From an uncultured Planctomycetaceae bacterium (GTDB lineage: Bacteria; Planctomycetota; Planctomycetia; Planctomycetales; Planctomycetaceae): DNA of 64,000 nt. The notes below the pieces were generated by a model. It ran no database searches. It had not been told where the DNA came from and saw only the letters and a program-made list of their open reading frames with translations. Position numbers and translations under genes: made by a program. Shown here in pieces: positions 27,116 to 37,463 of this stretch; positions within the stretch are counted from its first letter, which is position 1; each line of letters starts with the position of its first letter. Location of the stretch: assembly GCA_943787265.1 (NCBI GenBank), contig CALSLT010000008.1, forward strand, positions 62,001-126,000. The letters are read 5' to 3'.

Positions 27116-28567
27116 CTACGACGCCTCGTTGTACGGGATACCGAAGTATTCGTGAATGAACGCCTTGCGGTCGCCTTCGTGGCGAATCAACTGAACGAGA
27201 GCGTAAAGCTTTTGCTGATCGCGGCGAAGTTTTTCTTCCAGTCGGTCTTCGTCCTGCAACATCGCCGGCAAGTCGCACAGAATTTTCGGCGTGCCACGTT
27301 CACGCCCCCGTTCGATCACGCCGTGTCGGTCGAACATCTGCAATGCCGTATCCAGCCGGTGATCGTGTCGTTTCTTTGGGTGCAACGTGTCACGAACCCA
27401 TTCCATCCCGAACGACTCAGCTTCTTCCTCGCGATGAAGCAGCAGGTCATGAACCCGGGCGTAATATTCTGCCGTCGGATTGCTCCACTGCAGGAACTCC
27501 ATCTGCGTTGTGAGATCAGCTTCTTCATAAAGGAGCACGCAGTCTGATGGCAATCCGTCTCGTCCGGCACGACCAATCTCCTGATACCACGACTCCATCG
27601 AACCGGGCATTTCCGCGTGCATCACGAATCGAATGTCTTCTTTGTCGATGCCCATTCCGAAAGCGTTTGTCGCCAGCACGAATGAACTCTGCGATTTCAT
27701 GAAGTCGCTCTGAACGCGACGTCGGTCTCGCCGTTCCAATTGTCCGTGGTAACAGAAATGCGGAACCTTTTTCTTCCTCAACATCTCGCTGAACATGTCC
27801 AGCGTCTTGATCAGAGTGAAATAGACAATGCCGTTTCCGTCGGACTCTTCGTACTTTTTAACGATGTCGAGAATTTGCTCGAACTTCTCATCGTTGCCCC
27901 AGACTTCCTCAACCGAGAGTGCCAGGTTCGGGCGGTCAATCCCTTCGTGAAACATCGCAACGTCGCCGGCCTCTATCCCGAGTTGCCGGACGATGTCTTG
28001 CTGAACGTCCGGCGTCGCCGTCGCCGTGAGCGCGATTGTTGTGGGATCACCGACCAGCTTTCGAAACTCTCTCAGCCGAGTGTAGTCTGGCCGGAAGTCG
28101 TGGCCCCACTCGCTAATGCAGTGAGCCTCGTCGACGGCCAGCAGTTTGATATCCCGCTTAGCCAGCACGTCGATGAAGTCTAATTTCCGAAACCGCTCGG
28201 GAGTGACGTAAAGCAGATCGAAGCGACCATTCGCCACCTGCTCGTATCGGGTCTCGCGTTCCTGTCTGTTTAACGACGAGTTGATAAACGCCGCTCGGAT
28301 CCCTTTGTCCTGCAGCGAGTCTACCTGGTCCTTCATCAACGCAATCAAGGGAGAAAGCACGAGTGTCAACGGCTTATGAGTGGTGGCTCGATCAGCCGTT
28401 GCAGCGTGCAGCAACGCTGGCACCTGAAAGCACAGCGACTTTCCACCGCCAGTCGGCATGATCACCAGCGAATGGCCGCCAGCCATCGTGCGGTCAATGA
28501 CGGCTTCCTGCTGACCTCGAAATGCGGTGTGGCCGAAGCGTTTATTAAGAACGGAAAGAGCGTCCAT
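27116..28567 (-). CDS. recQ: RecQ-family ATP-dependent DNA helicase, short form without zinc-binding cysteines
   Basis: 483 residues from MDALSVLNKRFG (ATG 28567; earlier in-frame starts would overlap rseP). Helicase motifs are intact: FRGQQEAVI (motif 0), MPTGGGKSL (Walker A), AVDEAHCISEWGHDFRP (DEAH), TATATPDVQQDI, NAFGMGIDKEDIRFV and QEIGRAGRDGLPSDC. The C-terminus runs to IHEYFGIPYNEAS and stops where other RecQ proteins have the four-cysteine zinc site (YFGE...CGNCDNC); the RQC winged helix and HRDC domain are also absent. It lies 10 bases after rseP. Expected to unwind DNA 3'-5'; loss of the zinc module suggests altered substrate choice. Confidence 0.88.
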   Translation of the reverse strand: MDALSVLNKRFGHTAFRGQQEAVIDRTMAGGHSLVIMPTGGGKSLCFQVPALLHAATADRATTHKPLTLVLSPLIALMKDQVDSLQDKGIRAAFINSSLNRQERETRYEQVANGRFDLLYVTPERFRKLDFIDVLAKRDIKLLAVDEAHCISEWGHDFRPDYTRLREFRKLVGDPTTIALTATATPDVQQDIVRQLGIEAGDVAMFHEGIDRPNLALSVEEVWGNDEKFEQILDIVKKYEESDGNGIVYFTLIKTLDMFSEMLRKKKVPHFCYHGQLERRDRRRVQSDFMKSQSSFVLATNAFGMGIDKEDIRFVMHAEMPGSMESWYQEIGRAGRDGLPSDCVLLYEEADLTTQMEFLQWSNPTAEYYARVHDLLLHREEEAESFGMEWVRDTLHPKKRHDHRLDTALQMFDRHGVIERGRERGTPKILCDLPAMLQDEDRLEEKLRRDQQKLYALVQLIRHEGDRKAFIHEYFGIPYNEAS

Positions 28568-28577
28568 AACAGGCAAC

Positions 28578-30545
28578 TTAACCCGGACGTCCATGCACAA
28601 AGATGTCGAGGTAGATAACGAAGACCATTAGTCCCAACACAAAGGCCATCCCGACATAACTCGCAGCAATCAGCACTTTTTCACTTGGCTTCCGCCTCGT
28701 CACGCCTTCCCAAATCAGGAACACCATGTGCCCTCCGTCGAGGACTGGTATTGGTAGAAAGTTCAGAATCGCCAGGTTAATGCTCAGAAAGCCGAGGAAC
28801 ATCAGAAGCTGTTGAATCCCTTGCTTGGATACTGCATAGGCAACCTTGGCGATACCGACGGGGCCAGACAGATTCTTTGGCGACAGATCGCCCGACACGA
28901 GGTTGCGAAGAGTGAGGTAGATGTCGAACCCTGTATTCTGCGTCTGATGAATCCCCATCCTGAAAGCATCGCCCCACGTGGCAGCCATCAACTTCTGACT
29001 CTGAGGCTGCAGAAAAATCCCGCGTTGCGAGATGTACCATTCTTCCTTCGTTGGCACGGGCTCAAGCGTGTACGTTTTGTCGTCGCCTTGAAACTTCAGC
29101 GTCACCTTTGCATCGGGAACTTCCTGAAGCTGCCAGAAGGCGTAAGCCATACTCTTCTTAGTCGTGTCGACGAACTTCAGTTCGGTCGAAGAATCTGGCG
29201 AGATCTTTTTCAGTATCTCGTTTTCAGTCTCGATCACGACCGACTCAAGGACTCCCCCTTCAGGAACTCCTGCTTTGGCGGCAGGACTGTCCGGGACAAC
29301 TTTCAAAACATTCGAGGTCAAATAATAGGCGACACCAATCGACGGAATTCCCAGCGGCGTGCCATCTGAAAATGGGTACTCAATCCAAGCCGGCGTATCA
29401 TCCGGAGTCAGCGTTACGGTGACTTCTTCAAGTTCCGGCGAGCCCTCAACCGTTCGCTTGACGCGAATCTCGACTTCTTCGCCAGCAAACATTTCGAGGT
29501 GTTCGGCTAGGTGCAACGGATTGATGTCTTTTCCAACATCCACACCGTTCACAGAGGTAATCTTGTCGCCAACCTTCAGATCGGCTTTAGCCGCTGGTGA
29601 ATTTTCCTGGACTGCCGAAATCTGTTCGATGTCCATCCAAAGCCCAACTTCGCGGAACCGGGCCGGTTCAAGCGTAACAGTCTCGATCTTGTCGTCACGC
29701 TTGATGCCCACCTCGATACTCGAAGCGCGGTACCTTCCGAGCAACGTCTGCAGTTGAGCATGGCTTTCTACCTTGTCGCCGTTAATAGATACGATCTCGT
29801 CGTCGTCCCGAAAGCTCTCCTTAACCTTCTCGGCCGGCGAGCCCGGAACGACGGTCGTCTTAATGTCGGTACCGATTTCCGCCACCTTCAATGAACGAGC
29901 GTCTGAGACTCCAATCATCCTCCGTAGGCCGCTGGAATCCGGCTCGATCGTGACTTTAAAGGTCTCTCCGTCCGCGTGGTAACCCTCGATTTCGATGTCG
30001 CCACGAGACAGCGTTGTGCCTCGAAGAATGTCCTGGAAGGACTTCGTGTCACGCCCGTTGATCCGAGTGAACGTGTCTCCTGAACGGATTCCTTTTTCCC
30101 AAGCTGGTTTACCAACGACTGCATGCCCAACTTGAGCCGGCGACGATTCAACTCCAAAGCGAAAGGCTAGGCCGAAGAACAGCATGCCGGTAATCACGTT
30201 CATGATTACGCCGGCTGAAATGATGCCCATCCGCTGCGGGACGTTCTTCGAAGAGTAAGCTCGCGGGTCCTGGGCGATTTCTTCTGTCGTCAACTGGCTG
30301 GGATCCATGTCGTCCTGGCCGAGCATTTTGACGTAGCCGCCGAACGGGATCAGCGAGAGTGCGTATTCGGTATCGCCTTTTTTGAAGCTGCAAAGGATCG
30401 GGCCGAAGCCGATGCTGAATCTTTCGACGAAGACTCCACACCACTTCGCGACAGCGAAGTGGCCGAGTTCGTGGAAGAAGATTACGAGGCCAAGTCCGAG
30501 TGCCACGTAAAGAATGTGCAGGGCTTTAGTAAGCAGCACGCTCAT
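28578..30545 (-). CDS. rseP: RseP-type site-2 intramembrane metalloprotease with several PDZ domains
   Basis: 655 residues from ATG 30545, which overlaps the dxr stop as ATGA (30542-30545). The zinc motif is HELGH at residues 25-29 in the first membrane helix; [13 protein letters not shown] near the C-terminus supplies the third ligand. Between them lie at least three PDZ-like segments ([44 protein letters not shown] in parts, [34 protein letters not shown]), more than the two of the enterobacterial enzyme (about 450 residues). It cleaves membrane-bound anti-sigma or signal peptide remnants. The dxr-rseP order is conserved in many bacteria. Confidence 0.93.
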   Translation of the reverse strand: MSVLLTKALHILYVALGLGLVIFFHELGHFAVAKWCGVFVERFSIGFGPILCSFKKGDTEYALSLIPFGGYVKMLGQDDMDPSQLTTEEIAQDPRAYSSKNVPQRMGIISAGVIMNVITGMLFFGLAFRFGVESSPAQVGHAVVGKPAWEKGIRSGDTFTRINGRDTKSFQDILRGTTLSRGDIEIEGYHADGETFKVTIEPDSSGLRRMIGVSDARSLKVAEIGTDIKTTVVPGSPAEKVKESFRDDDEIVSINGDKVESHAQLQTLLGRYRASSIEVGIKRDDKIETVTLEPARFREVGLWMDIEQISAVQENSPAAKADLKVGDKITSVNGVDVGKDINPLHLAEHLEMFAGEEVEIRVKRTVEGSPELEEVTVTLTPDDTPAWIEYPFSDGTPLGIPSIGVAYYLTSNVLKVVPDSPAAKAGVPEGGVLESVVIETENEILKKISPDSSTELKFVDTTKKSMAYAFWQLQEVPDAKVTLKFQGDDKTYTLEPVPTKEEWYISQRGIFLQPQSQKLMAATWGDAFRMGIHQTQNTGFDIYLTLRNLVSGDLSPKNLSGPVGIAKVAYAVSKQGIQQLLMFLGFLSINLAILNFLPIPVLDGGHMVFLIWEGVTRRKPSEKVLIAASYVGMAFVLGLMVFVIYLDIFVHGRPG

Positions 30546-31702
30546 ATCGAACGCGAGGATTTCCACCGTGTCGTCTCCTCTCGAGCCCAGACGTCCAGTC
30601 GGACAAGTTCCGACAGCGAAGGACTCGGATCAAAATTATGCGCATCGAGAACCGCGCGGCAAACACGCGGAATATCGACAAAATTCAATTCACCTTGCAG
30701 AAACCGGTCAACAGCGACTTCGTTTGCCGCATTCAAAACCGCTCCACAAGTGCCGCCGTTACGAGCGACTTCAAAACCTAAATCAAGCGCCGGAAAGAGT
30801 TCTCGATCCGGCGGGTGAAAATCGAGTGACCACGCTGTGGACCAGTCCATTTTTGGCCCCGGACACTCAACCCGATCCGGCCACGTCAAAGCGTACTGGA
30901 TCGGGAGCTTCATGTCTGGTGGCGAAAGCTGGGCAATACAGGAACCATCAACGAACTCGACGAAAGAGTGTATGACGGATTGCGGGTGGACGACGACCTC
31001 AATTTGCTCTGGTTCCAAATCGAAGAGCCATTTCGCCTCGATGACTTCCAGAGCCTTGTTCATCAGCGTCGCGGAGTCGACCGTGATCTTCGGCCCCATT
31101 TCCCAGGTCGGGTGTCGGAGTGCCGTGTCCGGCGTCACTGCGTCGAGTTGCTCCTGAGTTGCTCCGCGGAACGGACCGCCGCTGGAAGTCAGCACGATCC
31201 TTTTGACCTCTTTCTCCGATCCCGACTGCATTGCCTGAAAAACAGCACTGTGTTCACTGTCGACCGGCAGCAGTTTTGCTCCAGTCTTCTGAGCCAGTTC
31301 GACAACCTGTGGCCCCGCGACGACGAGCGTCTCTTTATTCGCTATGGCGACGGTTTTGCCGGCCTCGACCGCGGCGACCGTGCTCTGCAGACCGGCTGCA
31401 CCGACGATGGCTGCCACAACCACGTCGACATCGTCGTGTGCCGCGAGTTTCGAAAGCTCGTCCGCTCCGTAAACCAACTCTGTATCTGCTGCGAACTGGT
31501 CTGCTACGACACTTTCCGCCAGTTTAGGATCGCTGAGCACGGCCCAGCGTGGATCGAAGTCCTGCGTCTGAGCTGCCAGATCCTGCCACCGGCTGTGCGC
31601 GGAGACTCCCACCGGAACCATTTGGTCCCGGAGTCCGTCGAGCACCTCCAGGCAACTCGTTCCGATCGATCCTGTCGATCCGAGGACGGCGATCCGTTTC
31701 AT
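30542..31702 (-). CDS. dxr: 1-deoxy-D-xylulose 5-phosphate reductoisomerase
   Basis: 386 residues, normal for Dxr/IspC. NADPH-binding start [19 protein letters not shown], then [26 protein letters not shown] (metal Asp and Glu), [35 protein letters not shown] (in parts) and [14 protein letters not shown]. It converts DXP to MEP, the committed step of the MEP isoprenoid pathway, in the cytoplasm. First gene of a run with rseP (ATGA overlap), recQ and glycerate kinase. The ATG at 31702 is the only sensible start. Confidence 0.96.
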   Translation of the reverse strand: MKRIAVLGSTGSIGTSCLEVLDGLRDQMVPVGVSAHSRWQDLAAQTQDFDPRWAVLSDPKLAESVVADQFAADTELVYGADELSKLAAHDDVDVVVAAIVGAAGLQSTVAAVEAGKTVAIANKETLVVAGPQVVELAQKTGAKLLPVDSEHSAVFQAMQSGSEKEVKRIVLTSSGGPFRGATQEQLDAVTPDTALRHPTWEMGPKITVDSATLMNKALEVIEAKWLFDLEPEQIEVVVHPQSVIHSFVEFVDGSCIAQLSPPDMKLPIQYALTWPDRVECPGPKMDWSTAWSLDFHPPDRELFPALDLGFEVARNGGTCGAVLNAANEVAVDRFLQGELNFVDIPRVCRAVLDAHNFDPSPSLSELVRLDVWAREETTRWKSSRSI

Positions 31703-31957
31703 GCAGTATTTCAGTTAAGAGCGGCGACTCCATTTCGTCAGGAAGTTGCTCGTGGCCCTTCCGGAACACACCAACGACTGACTAAGGATCACCCACTCGC
31801 CCGTTCTAACTAGCGACTGGTGTCGATAAACTCTCAGCAAATGTCGTATTTTCGCAATCGGTCGCAGATTCTAGGATTCGTCTGGAAACGCAACAACTGA
31901 GATCGGTTTCGCCGTCAGCGAGCCGTTCAGCCGTCATGCAGGGAAGCAGGATTTCGC

Positions 31958-33085
31958 GTGGAGCCAAACGAGCACCGACCAGCCGAAGACAACAACCCAG
32001 AAGCTCCGTTTGAGAGTTCCAGTGAAGAAACCGCTTCTCAAGCAGCAGAGTCCAGCGCCACTACAGACGATCAGTCCGCCGAATCACCGGATACGCCGCC
32101 CCCCAAAAAACAACGTCGGATGACGGCGGCTGAGTACCGAGCGTACCTGGACCGAAAAATCCGTCGAATGTACCCGTGGTCGGTGATCTTGTTTTTCGCA
32201 GCGTGTGCCTCCACATGGTACATCGGAGGACAGACCGCAACCGAGTTCGACAACACGGCCGGACTGACCTATTCGGCTGCCGTGATGGGAATTCTGCTCG
32301 CCCATGAACTCGGCCACTACCTTCAGGCATTGCGGTACGGCGTTCCGGCATCGCCGCCAATGTTCATCCCGATGCCCCTTCCGCCTCTGGGCACTATGGG
32401 CGCGGTGATCCTGCAGGGGGCCGGATTCGCCAATCGAAAAGTCCTATTCGACATTGCAATCAGCGGCCCACTTGCCGGATTAGTTGTCGCTCTGCCGGTG
32501 GTCTGGTGGGGACTTCGGGATTCCACCGTCATGACGATTGCGCCCAACCAGGCGGCCATGATCTTCGGAGACCCGCTGATCCTCGAATGGATGTACGAAC
32601 TTCGACACGGCGTGCTCGCCCCGAACCAGGAAGTGATTCTCAATCCCCTGCTGCACGCAGGCTGGGTTGGCATTTTCATTACGGCCGTCAATCTGGTGCC
32701 GGTTGGGCAACTCGACGGCGGGCACATCCTCTACACACTGATCGGCCGCAAAGCTCACTGGGTGGCCTATGGAATCATCATCGGAGCAGTCTCCTGGATG
32801 GTCGCCACAAAGAATCCAACATTCATGCTGATGATCCTTCTGCTTTGCGGTTTCGGACTTCGGCACCCGCCATCGTCTGATGATTCTGTCCCGATCGGCG
32901 GCTTTCGCACGATCCTTGCCTGGCTCACGCTGGCCTTCGTCCCGATCGGATTCACGCCTGTTCCATTCATGATGATGGAGCCAGTAGCCCCTGCGGTCGC
33001 TCCGGAAAACGACTCGGCAGCCGCAGAAAACGCCCCCTCGATCATCCCAATGCAGCCTTTGATCACCCCTCAAGAGGCAGGCTGA
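31958..33085 (+). CDS. Site-2 protease family (M50) membrane metalloprotease
   Basis: 375 residues from a GTG start preceded by GCAGGA about 8 bases upstream. The N-terminus (1-60) is acidic, Ser/Pro-rich and probably disordered. Membrane helices follow; HELGH lies at residues 116-120 (GILLAHELGHYLQ), PLPPLGTMGAVI and NLVPVGQLDGGHILYTL complete the active site. The topology, with no PDZ, resembles the plant/cyanobacterial EGY-like group rather than RseP. A Pro/Ala-rich tail ends the protein. It is divergent from dxr with a 255-base gap that shows no other feature. Substrate unknown. Confidence 0.88.
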   Translation: MEPNEHRPAEDNNPEAPFESSSEETASQAAESSATTDDQSAESPDTPPPKKQRRMTAAEYRAYLDRKIRRMYPWSVILFFAACASTWYIGGQTATEFDNTAGLTYSAAVMGILLAHELGHYLQALRYGVPASPPMFIPMPLPPLGTMGAVILQGAGFANRKVLFDIAISGPLAGLVVALPVVWWGLRDSTVMTIAPNQAAMIFGDPLILEWMYELRHGVLAPNQEVILNPLLHAGWVGIFITAVNLVPVGQLDGGHILYTLIGRKAHWVAYGIIIGAVSWMVATKNPTFMLMILLLCGFGLRHPPSSDDSVPIGGFRTILAWLTLAFVPIGFTPVPFMMMEPVAPAVAPENDSAAAENAPSIIPMQPLITPQEAG

Positions 33086-33163
33086 CCTAGAAACCGGTTC
33101 GATTTCCAAAATAAAACAAATTCGCAAGAGTTTATCTGAGACCCGGATTAGTCCTTTCTGGAG

Positions 33164-33191
33164 TTGACGGACGGACCTGTTTGGTTACTCT
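33164..33191 (+). promoter_or_regulatory. Candidate promoter of the cold-shock gene
   Basis: TTGACG at 33164-33169 and TACTCT at 33186-33191 are separated by 16 bases. The -35 is good and the -10 weak (only the most conserved T, A and final T match). It would give a 5' leader of about 75 bases, which is usual for cold-shock mRNAs. Confidence 0.3.
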
Positions 33192-33272
33192 TTTGATCGG
33201 TGGCGTGGTCGCCAGAACAGGTTTGCCCGACCATCACCACGTTCGACTATTTTTTTTGAGAAAGCAGATGAG

Positions 33273-33470
33273 ATGGCAGAAGGCACGATCAAGCGGCTGA
33301 CAGACAAGGGCTTTGGATTCATCGACATCGGAGACGGTAACGATATCTTCTTCCACTTGTCGGCTCTGGAAGGAGTCACTTTCGAAGAACTGACAGAAGG
33401 ACAGCGAGTTACTTACACCGCTGGACAGGGACCAAAAGGGCCGCGAGCTGAGAACGTGACGCCTGCCTGA
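33273..33470 (+). CDS. Cold-shock domain protein (CspA family)
   Basis: 65 residues forming one cold-shock domain: MAEGTIKRLTDKGFGFIDIG with RNP1-like KGFGFI (12-17) and RNP2-like DIFFHLSAL (24-32), then EGQRVTYTAGQGPKGPRAENV. It should bind single-stranded RNA/DNA as an OCT-fold RNA chaperone in the cytoplasm. It is monocistronic, with a candidate promoter upstream and a strong intrinsic terminator 23 bases after the stop. Confidence 0.95.
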   Translation: MAEGTIKRLTDKGFGFIDIGDGNDIFFHLSALEGVTFEELTEGQRVTYTAGQGPKGPRAENVTPA

Positions 33471-33492
33471 ATTGCTGAAATTCAGATGTTCC

Positions 33493-33530
33493 AGAAAGCC
33501 GGTGAGTTTCTCACCGGCTTTCTTTGTTTT
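33493..33530 (+). terminator. Rho-independent terminator of the cold-shock gene
   Basis: Perfect 14-bp stem (33493-33506 with 33510-33523), 3-base loop, then TTGTTTT. It is the clearest intrinsic terminator in the window. The stem also begins AGAAAG, so it could work in reverse only weakly. Confidence 0.95.
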
Positions 33531-33609
33531 CCGATCACCGATCGGAGCTACACAGCAACCTCCGAACTCAGCGTTCCAGCAACGCCTTCTTTGAACGACA
33601 CTCGGCAGC

Positions 33610-35235
33610 ATGGATGACTCGCCTGAAGACAGTCAGGAAGACTCGCACCGCGGACGCCTCTTTCAACGCGTTCGAATCGTCGGGCTGCTAACACTGCTCA
33701 GCCGAATTCTCGGACTGTTTCGCGATGCCGTGATGGTCGCCAGCTTTGGCAACGGCGTCATCATGGACGCTTTCACCGTCGCGTTTCGTGTGCCGAACAT
33801 GGCTCGTCAGATTTTCGGCGAAGGAGCTCTTTCCACCGCGTTCCTCCCCGTCTTCATCCAGGACATGGAGCAGAACGGAAAACAGGCGGCCTTTCAAACC
33901 GCGACAGCCATTCTGGCCGTAACGACAATCGGCCTGTTCGCGATCGTCGCCGCCATCGAAATTGTCCTGCTTGGCATAAGCGTCTTTTCTCCGTTGTCGT
34001 ACGAAGCCAGCCTGCTCCTGAATCTGACAGCACTGCTCGCTCCCTACCTGCTTCTGATCTGCGTGCTTGCTCAGGCGTGCGCCGTGTTTCACGGGATGCA
34101 CATTTTTGGCATCCCCGCACTTTTTCCGGTTCTGCTGAACGCTCTATGGATCGCCGGGGCCTGGTCGCTTGACCGATTCGTCGCGACGGCAGAAACGAGA
34201 ATCTACTTCATCGCAGCCGGTATCGTAGGCGTAGGACTTGTGCAGCTCGGGCTGTGCATCCCGACACTGCGGCAACTCGGATTTCGATTTGACTGGAACT
34301 GGGCAACCGGCCGCTCGCGAGTCAAAGTCGTCTTCGCGACAATGCTTCCAGTCCTGCTTGGACTTTCCATCACACAGCTCAACACGCTGTGCGACAGCCT
34401 GATCGCCTGGGGCCTGACTGCTCCAACTGATCCCAACGCCAGTCGCTGGCTGAACTCGTACCCGCTGACCGAGGGCACGGCCACAGCGATGTATCTCGGA
34501 CAGAGGCTTTATCAGTTTCCAATTGGAGTCTTCGGCGTTGCCCTGGGAACCGTCATTTACCCGCTGCTGACCGCACATGCCGAACGTGGCCAGACTGACT
34601 TGTTTCGCGAAGACCTGGCCAAGGGCATTCGCATGGTCATTGCCATTGGCATCCCAGCGAGCGTGGGGCTGATTCTGATCTCGACGCCGCTGACGCGATT
34701 GATCTTTGAGCGTGATGAATTCACCGCGAACGACACAGTTCGAACGTCAGCTATGATCTCGGCCTATGCCCTGGGAGCATGGGCTGCGTGCGGCTTACTG
34801 ATCGTCTCGCGAGCCTTCTACGCCCTTGGAGACCGACAGACTCCGCTACGAATTGGCCTCGTCGCCGTACTCGTAAATCTTGTCGCCAATTTGACGCTCG
34901 TTTGGGTTCTGGCCGGGCCCGGCCTGGCCCTCGGCACGTCAATTACGGCGACGTTTCAGTCACTCGTTGCCTGCTGGATTCTGACGCGACGCCTCGACGC
35001 CTTTCCGTGGAAATCAATCGGCCACACTCTTCTTAGAACAATTCTCGCGTCCACAGTAATGACTGCGGCATGCCTCGCAGCGTCTATTCAAACTGACATC
35101 GCATCGCCGTTCGTAGGGAAAATCGTTGCCCTGGCCCTGCCGTTGGGAGCCGGTGCCGTGGCATTCCTGCTCACTGCAAAGCTGATTGGCCTGAATGACC
35201 CCTTCGAACTTCTGCGTCGTAGACGTTCTGATTGA
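33610..35235 (+). CDS. murJ: Lipid II flippase MurJ
   Basis: 541 residues, about 14 membrane segments, MviN/MurJ family. Characteristic strings: LTLLSRILGLFRDAVMVASFG, DAFTVAFRVPNMARQIFGEGALSTAFLPVF (given in parts), YQFPIGVFGVALGTVIYPLL and LISTPLTRLIFERDEF. It moves lipid-linked peptidoglycan precursor across the inner membrane, consistent with planctomycetes having peptidoglycan. The ATG 33610 follows the csp terminator. The next gene is 213 bases downstream; that gap shows no feature. Confidence 0.93.
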   Translation: MDDSPEDSQEDSHRGRLFQRVRIVGLLTLLSRILGLFRDAVMVASFGNGVIMDAFTVAFRVPNMARQIFGEGALSTAFLPVFIQDMEQNGKQAAFQTATAILAVTTIGLFAIVAAIEIVLLGISVFSPLSYEASLLLNLTALLAPYLLLICVLAQACAVFHGMHIFGIPALFPVLLNALWIAGAWSLDRFVATAETRIYFIAAGIVGVGLVQLGLCIPTLRQLGFRFDWNWATGRSRVKVVFATMLPVLLGLSITQLNTLCDSLIAWGLTAPTDPNASRWLNSYPLTEGTATAMYLGQRLYQFPIGVFGVALGTVIYPLLTAHAERGQTDLFREDLAKGIRMVIAIGIPASVGLILISTPLTRLIFERDEFTANDTVRTSAMISAYALGAWAACGLLIVSRAFYALGDRQTPLRIGLVAVLVNLVANLTLVWVLAGPGLALGTSITATFQSLVACWILTRRLDAFPWKSIGHTLLRTILASTVMTAACLAASIQTDIASPFVGKIVALALPLGAGAVAFLLTAKLIGLNDPFELLRRRRSD

Positions 35236-35448
35236 ACGATCGGTCGCGATCACTCAAGACGAACCCGGCGTTCGCAGAGCAGGCAAATTTTGACCTGAGA
35301 GAACTCGGCAGACCATCGTCACGAGGCGAAAGGTTCGAAACTCACATTGCCGATATTCTTAAGGATTCACTAAAAGGTTCAGGTCCCAACGACAATAAAC
35401 ACGCAACACCTAACCTACGCAAGCATCCTAACCCACCAAAGACTTCGA

Positions 35449-36669
35449 ATGGACTCGAAACCTCAGCGGCCCCGGCTGCTTTACATCACGACTCACGGCA
35501 AAGCCGCCCTTGGCCTGATGCGAGGCCAACTGGCCACCGTCCGGCAACGTGGCTTCGACGTAACCGTGGCCGCGTCGCCGTCGTGGGAACTCGACGAAGT
35601 CACCGAACGCGAAGGTGTCCCGACAATCGGCGTCCCGATGAATCGGGAAATTACGCCCTTGCAGGATCTCGTGGCACTTTACCGGCTTGTCCGAGTGATG
35701 AAGCAAGTTCGGCCGGACATCGTCAACGCGGGAACGCCCAAAGCAGGCCTGCTTGGAATGATCGCCGCGAGAATTGCGAACATCCCGGCTCGCATTTACG
35801 TACTTCGAGGCTTGCGACTGGAAACAACGTCCGGCCTGAAACGGCTCCTGCTGAAAACGACAGAACGTATCGCATCCGCATGTGCTCAACAGGTTGTCTG
35901 CGTCAGCGAGAGTATGCGGCAGGTTTACGTCGAACAGAAACTGGCTCCGGCGTGGAAGTGCATGATCCCTGGCCCTGGCTCGTCTAACGGGATTGACGTT
36001 TCACGGTTCGAAAAGACTGACGAGCGCTTCCAGACCGCGCGCGGCATCCGCCGCAAGCTGGACATCCCACTCGACGCCCCCGTTGTCGGGTTTGTTGGGC
36101 GACTCACCCGAGACAAGGGCATTGTCGAACTTGCTGAAGCGTTTCGGACAGTTCAACAATCTCATTCCGATGCTCGCCTGCTGCTTATCGGAGAATTCGA
36201 GTCCGGCGACCCAGTGCCGCAAGATACAATCGACTGGCTCCGCAGCAATCCGGCTGTCTGCGTCGCGGGATTCTCGAAAGACCCGTCCGATTTCTACAGC
36301 GTCATGGATCTGCTCGCCTTCCCGTCGTACCGCGAAGGATTTCCGAACGTCCCGCTCGAAGCCGCAGCCGCCAGTATTCCAGTCGTCGGCTTTGCAGCCA
36401 CCGGTACCGTCGACGCCGTCGTGAATGGCGAAACCGGCACGCTCGTCCCACTCGGTGATGTCACCGGCCTGGCCGACGCGATCTCGGAATACCTCAGCAA
36501 TGATCTCATACGTTTTCAGCACGGACGAGCCGGATTCGAACGTGCCAGCACCGAATTCCCCAACGAAGTTATTTGGGATGCGATGTGCAACCTCTACACT
36601 TCGATGCTTCCGGAAGATCGGCGACCGGCTCCACTGCCAGACCAATCCCAAACCAAACGGGCGGCGTAG
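35449..36669 (+). CDS. Glycosyltransferase family 4
   Basis: 406 residues, GT-B fold. The N-terminal domain starts PRLLYITTHGKAALGLMRGQLATV with NAGTPKAGLLGMIAARIANIPARIYVLRGL (in parts), and the C-terminal domain has VGFVGRLTRDKGIVELAEAF and the EX7E-type motif PSYREGFPNVPLEAAAASIPVVG, where Glu residues bind the sugar nucleotide. It should transfer a sugar to a lipid-linked or exopolysaccharide acceptor at the cytoplasmic face. The sugar transferase gene begins two bases after its stop, so they form a polysaccharide unit. Confidence 0.9.
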   Translation: MDSKPQRPRLLYITTHGKAALGLMRGQLATVRQRGFDVTVAASPSWELDEVTEREGVPTIGVPMNREITPLQDLVALYRLVRVMKQVRPDIVNAGTPKAGLLGMIAARIANIPARIYVLRGLRLETTSGLKRLLLKTTERIASACAQQVVCVSESMRQVYVEQKLAPAWKCMIPGPGSSNGIDVSRFEKTDERFQTARGIRRKLDIPLDAPVVGFVGRLTRDKGIVELAEAFRTVQQSHSDARLLLIGEFESGDPVPQDTIDWLRSNPAVCVAGFSKDPSDFYSVMDLLAFPSYREGFPNVPLEAAAASIPVVGFAATGTVDAVVNGETGTLVPLGDVTGLADAISEYLSNDLIRFQHGRAGFERASTEFPNEVIWDAMCNLYTSMLPEDRRPAPLPDQSQTKRAA

Positions 36670-36671
36670 CG

Positions 36672-37385
36672 ATGTCTGCGAAGAGCAACTACCTGCAACA
36701 GCACGGCCTCACCTTCCAACCACGATGGTCGGCGTACCGTCTGTTGGGAAAACGTTTATTCGACCTGGCCGTCATCCTGCCGATCTTTATGGCGATCTCA
36801 CCCGTGCTGCTGTTTGCAGCCGTGCTGATCAAACTGGACTCACGCGGCCCAGTCTTCTTCAACCAGGAACGACTTGGACGGTACGGTGAAACATTTCTCA
36901 CGTACAAATTCCGGACGATGACTCACCGTAAACGTGAGGCCACTGACGAGATTCTGCCCGGCCATAGCGAAGTCACTCGCGTCGGCCACTGGCTGCGAAG
37001 ATTCAAAATCGACGAGATGCCACAGCTTCTAAACATCGTGAACGGCGACATGTCACTTGTCGGCCCTCGCCCTGCCCTGCCCGATCACATTAATGAGTAC
37101 AACGAAGCCGGTCTGAAACGTCTGCTCGAACGCCCAGGACTGACTGGGCTCTCCCAGGTCAGCGGCAACATCTATCTGAGTTGGCCCGACCGCTGGTTCT
37201 ACGATGCTCAATACGTCGACCGCCTGTCGTTCCTGAAAGACGTGGCGATCATCATCAAAACCGTCGCCGTGGTCCTGCTGGGCGAAGAACGCTTCCTGAA
37301 GAAGCCAAACACAGATTCGGACCAGTCAGCTCCCGCAACGATCCCGTCAGAACCGGATAATCATAGTCATCAGAAGGCAGCGTAG
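36672..37385 (+). CDS. Bacterial sugar transferase (polyprenyl-phosphate phosphoglycosyltransferase)
   Basis: 237 residues from ATG 36672, just after the glycosyltransferase stop; a longer in-frame start inside the upstream gene (36573) is rejected. One re-entrant membrane segment (KRLFDLAVILPIFMAISPVLLFAAVLI in parts), then the catalytic region: SRGPVFFNQERLG, FLTYKFRTM, LRRFKIDEMPQLLNIVNGDMSLVGPRPALP (in parts) with the Asp-Glu dyad in IDEMPQ, and RPGLTGLSQVSG. It belongs to the monotopic PGT family that starts lipid-linked oligosaccharides. Together with the GT4 gene it points to exopolysaccharide synthesis. Confidence 0.92.
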   Translation: MSAKSNYLQQHGLTFQPRWSAYRLLGKRLFDLAVILPIFMAISPVLLFAAVLIKLDSRGPVFFNQERLGRYGETFLTYKFRTMTHRKREATDEILPGHSEVTRVGHWLRRFKIDEMPQLLNIVNGDMSLVGPRPALPDHINEYNEAGLKRLLERPGLTGLSQVSGNIYLSWPDRWFYDAQYVDRLSFLKDVAIIIKTVAVVLLGEERFLKKPNTDSDQSAPATIPSEPDNHSHQKAA

Positions 37386-37463
37386 ATTCACGCTGCTGAT
37401 CCCGATAACAAATCCAACAGGACTGCGGTCAATAGATTCCTGGCACTCCTGACCGAACGAGAA

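Noticed and set aside
30968..31813. Open frame of 281 codons on the + strand
   Set aside because: Antisense to dxr, no recognisable protein; a shadow of high-GC codon positions.
36573..36671. Longer N-terminus of the sugar transferase
   Set aside because: It lies inside the glycosyltransferase gene in another frame and encodes no conserved sequence; ATG 36672 directly follows the upstream stop.
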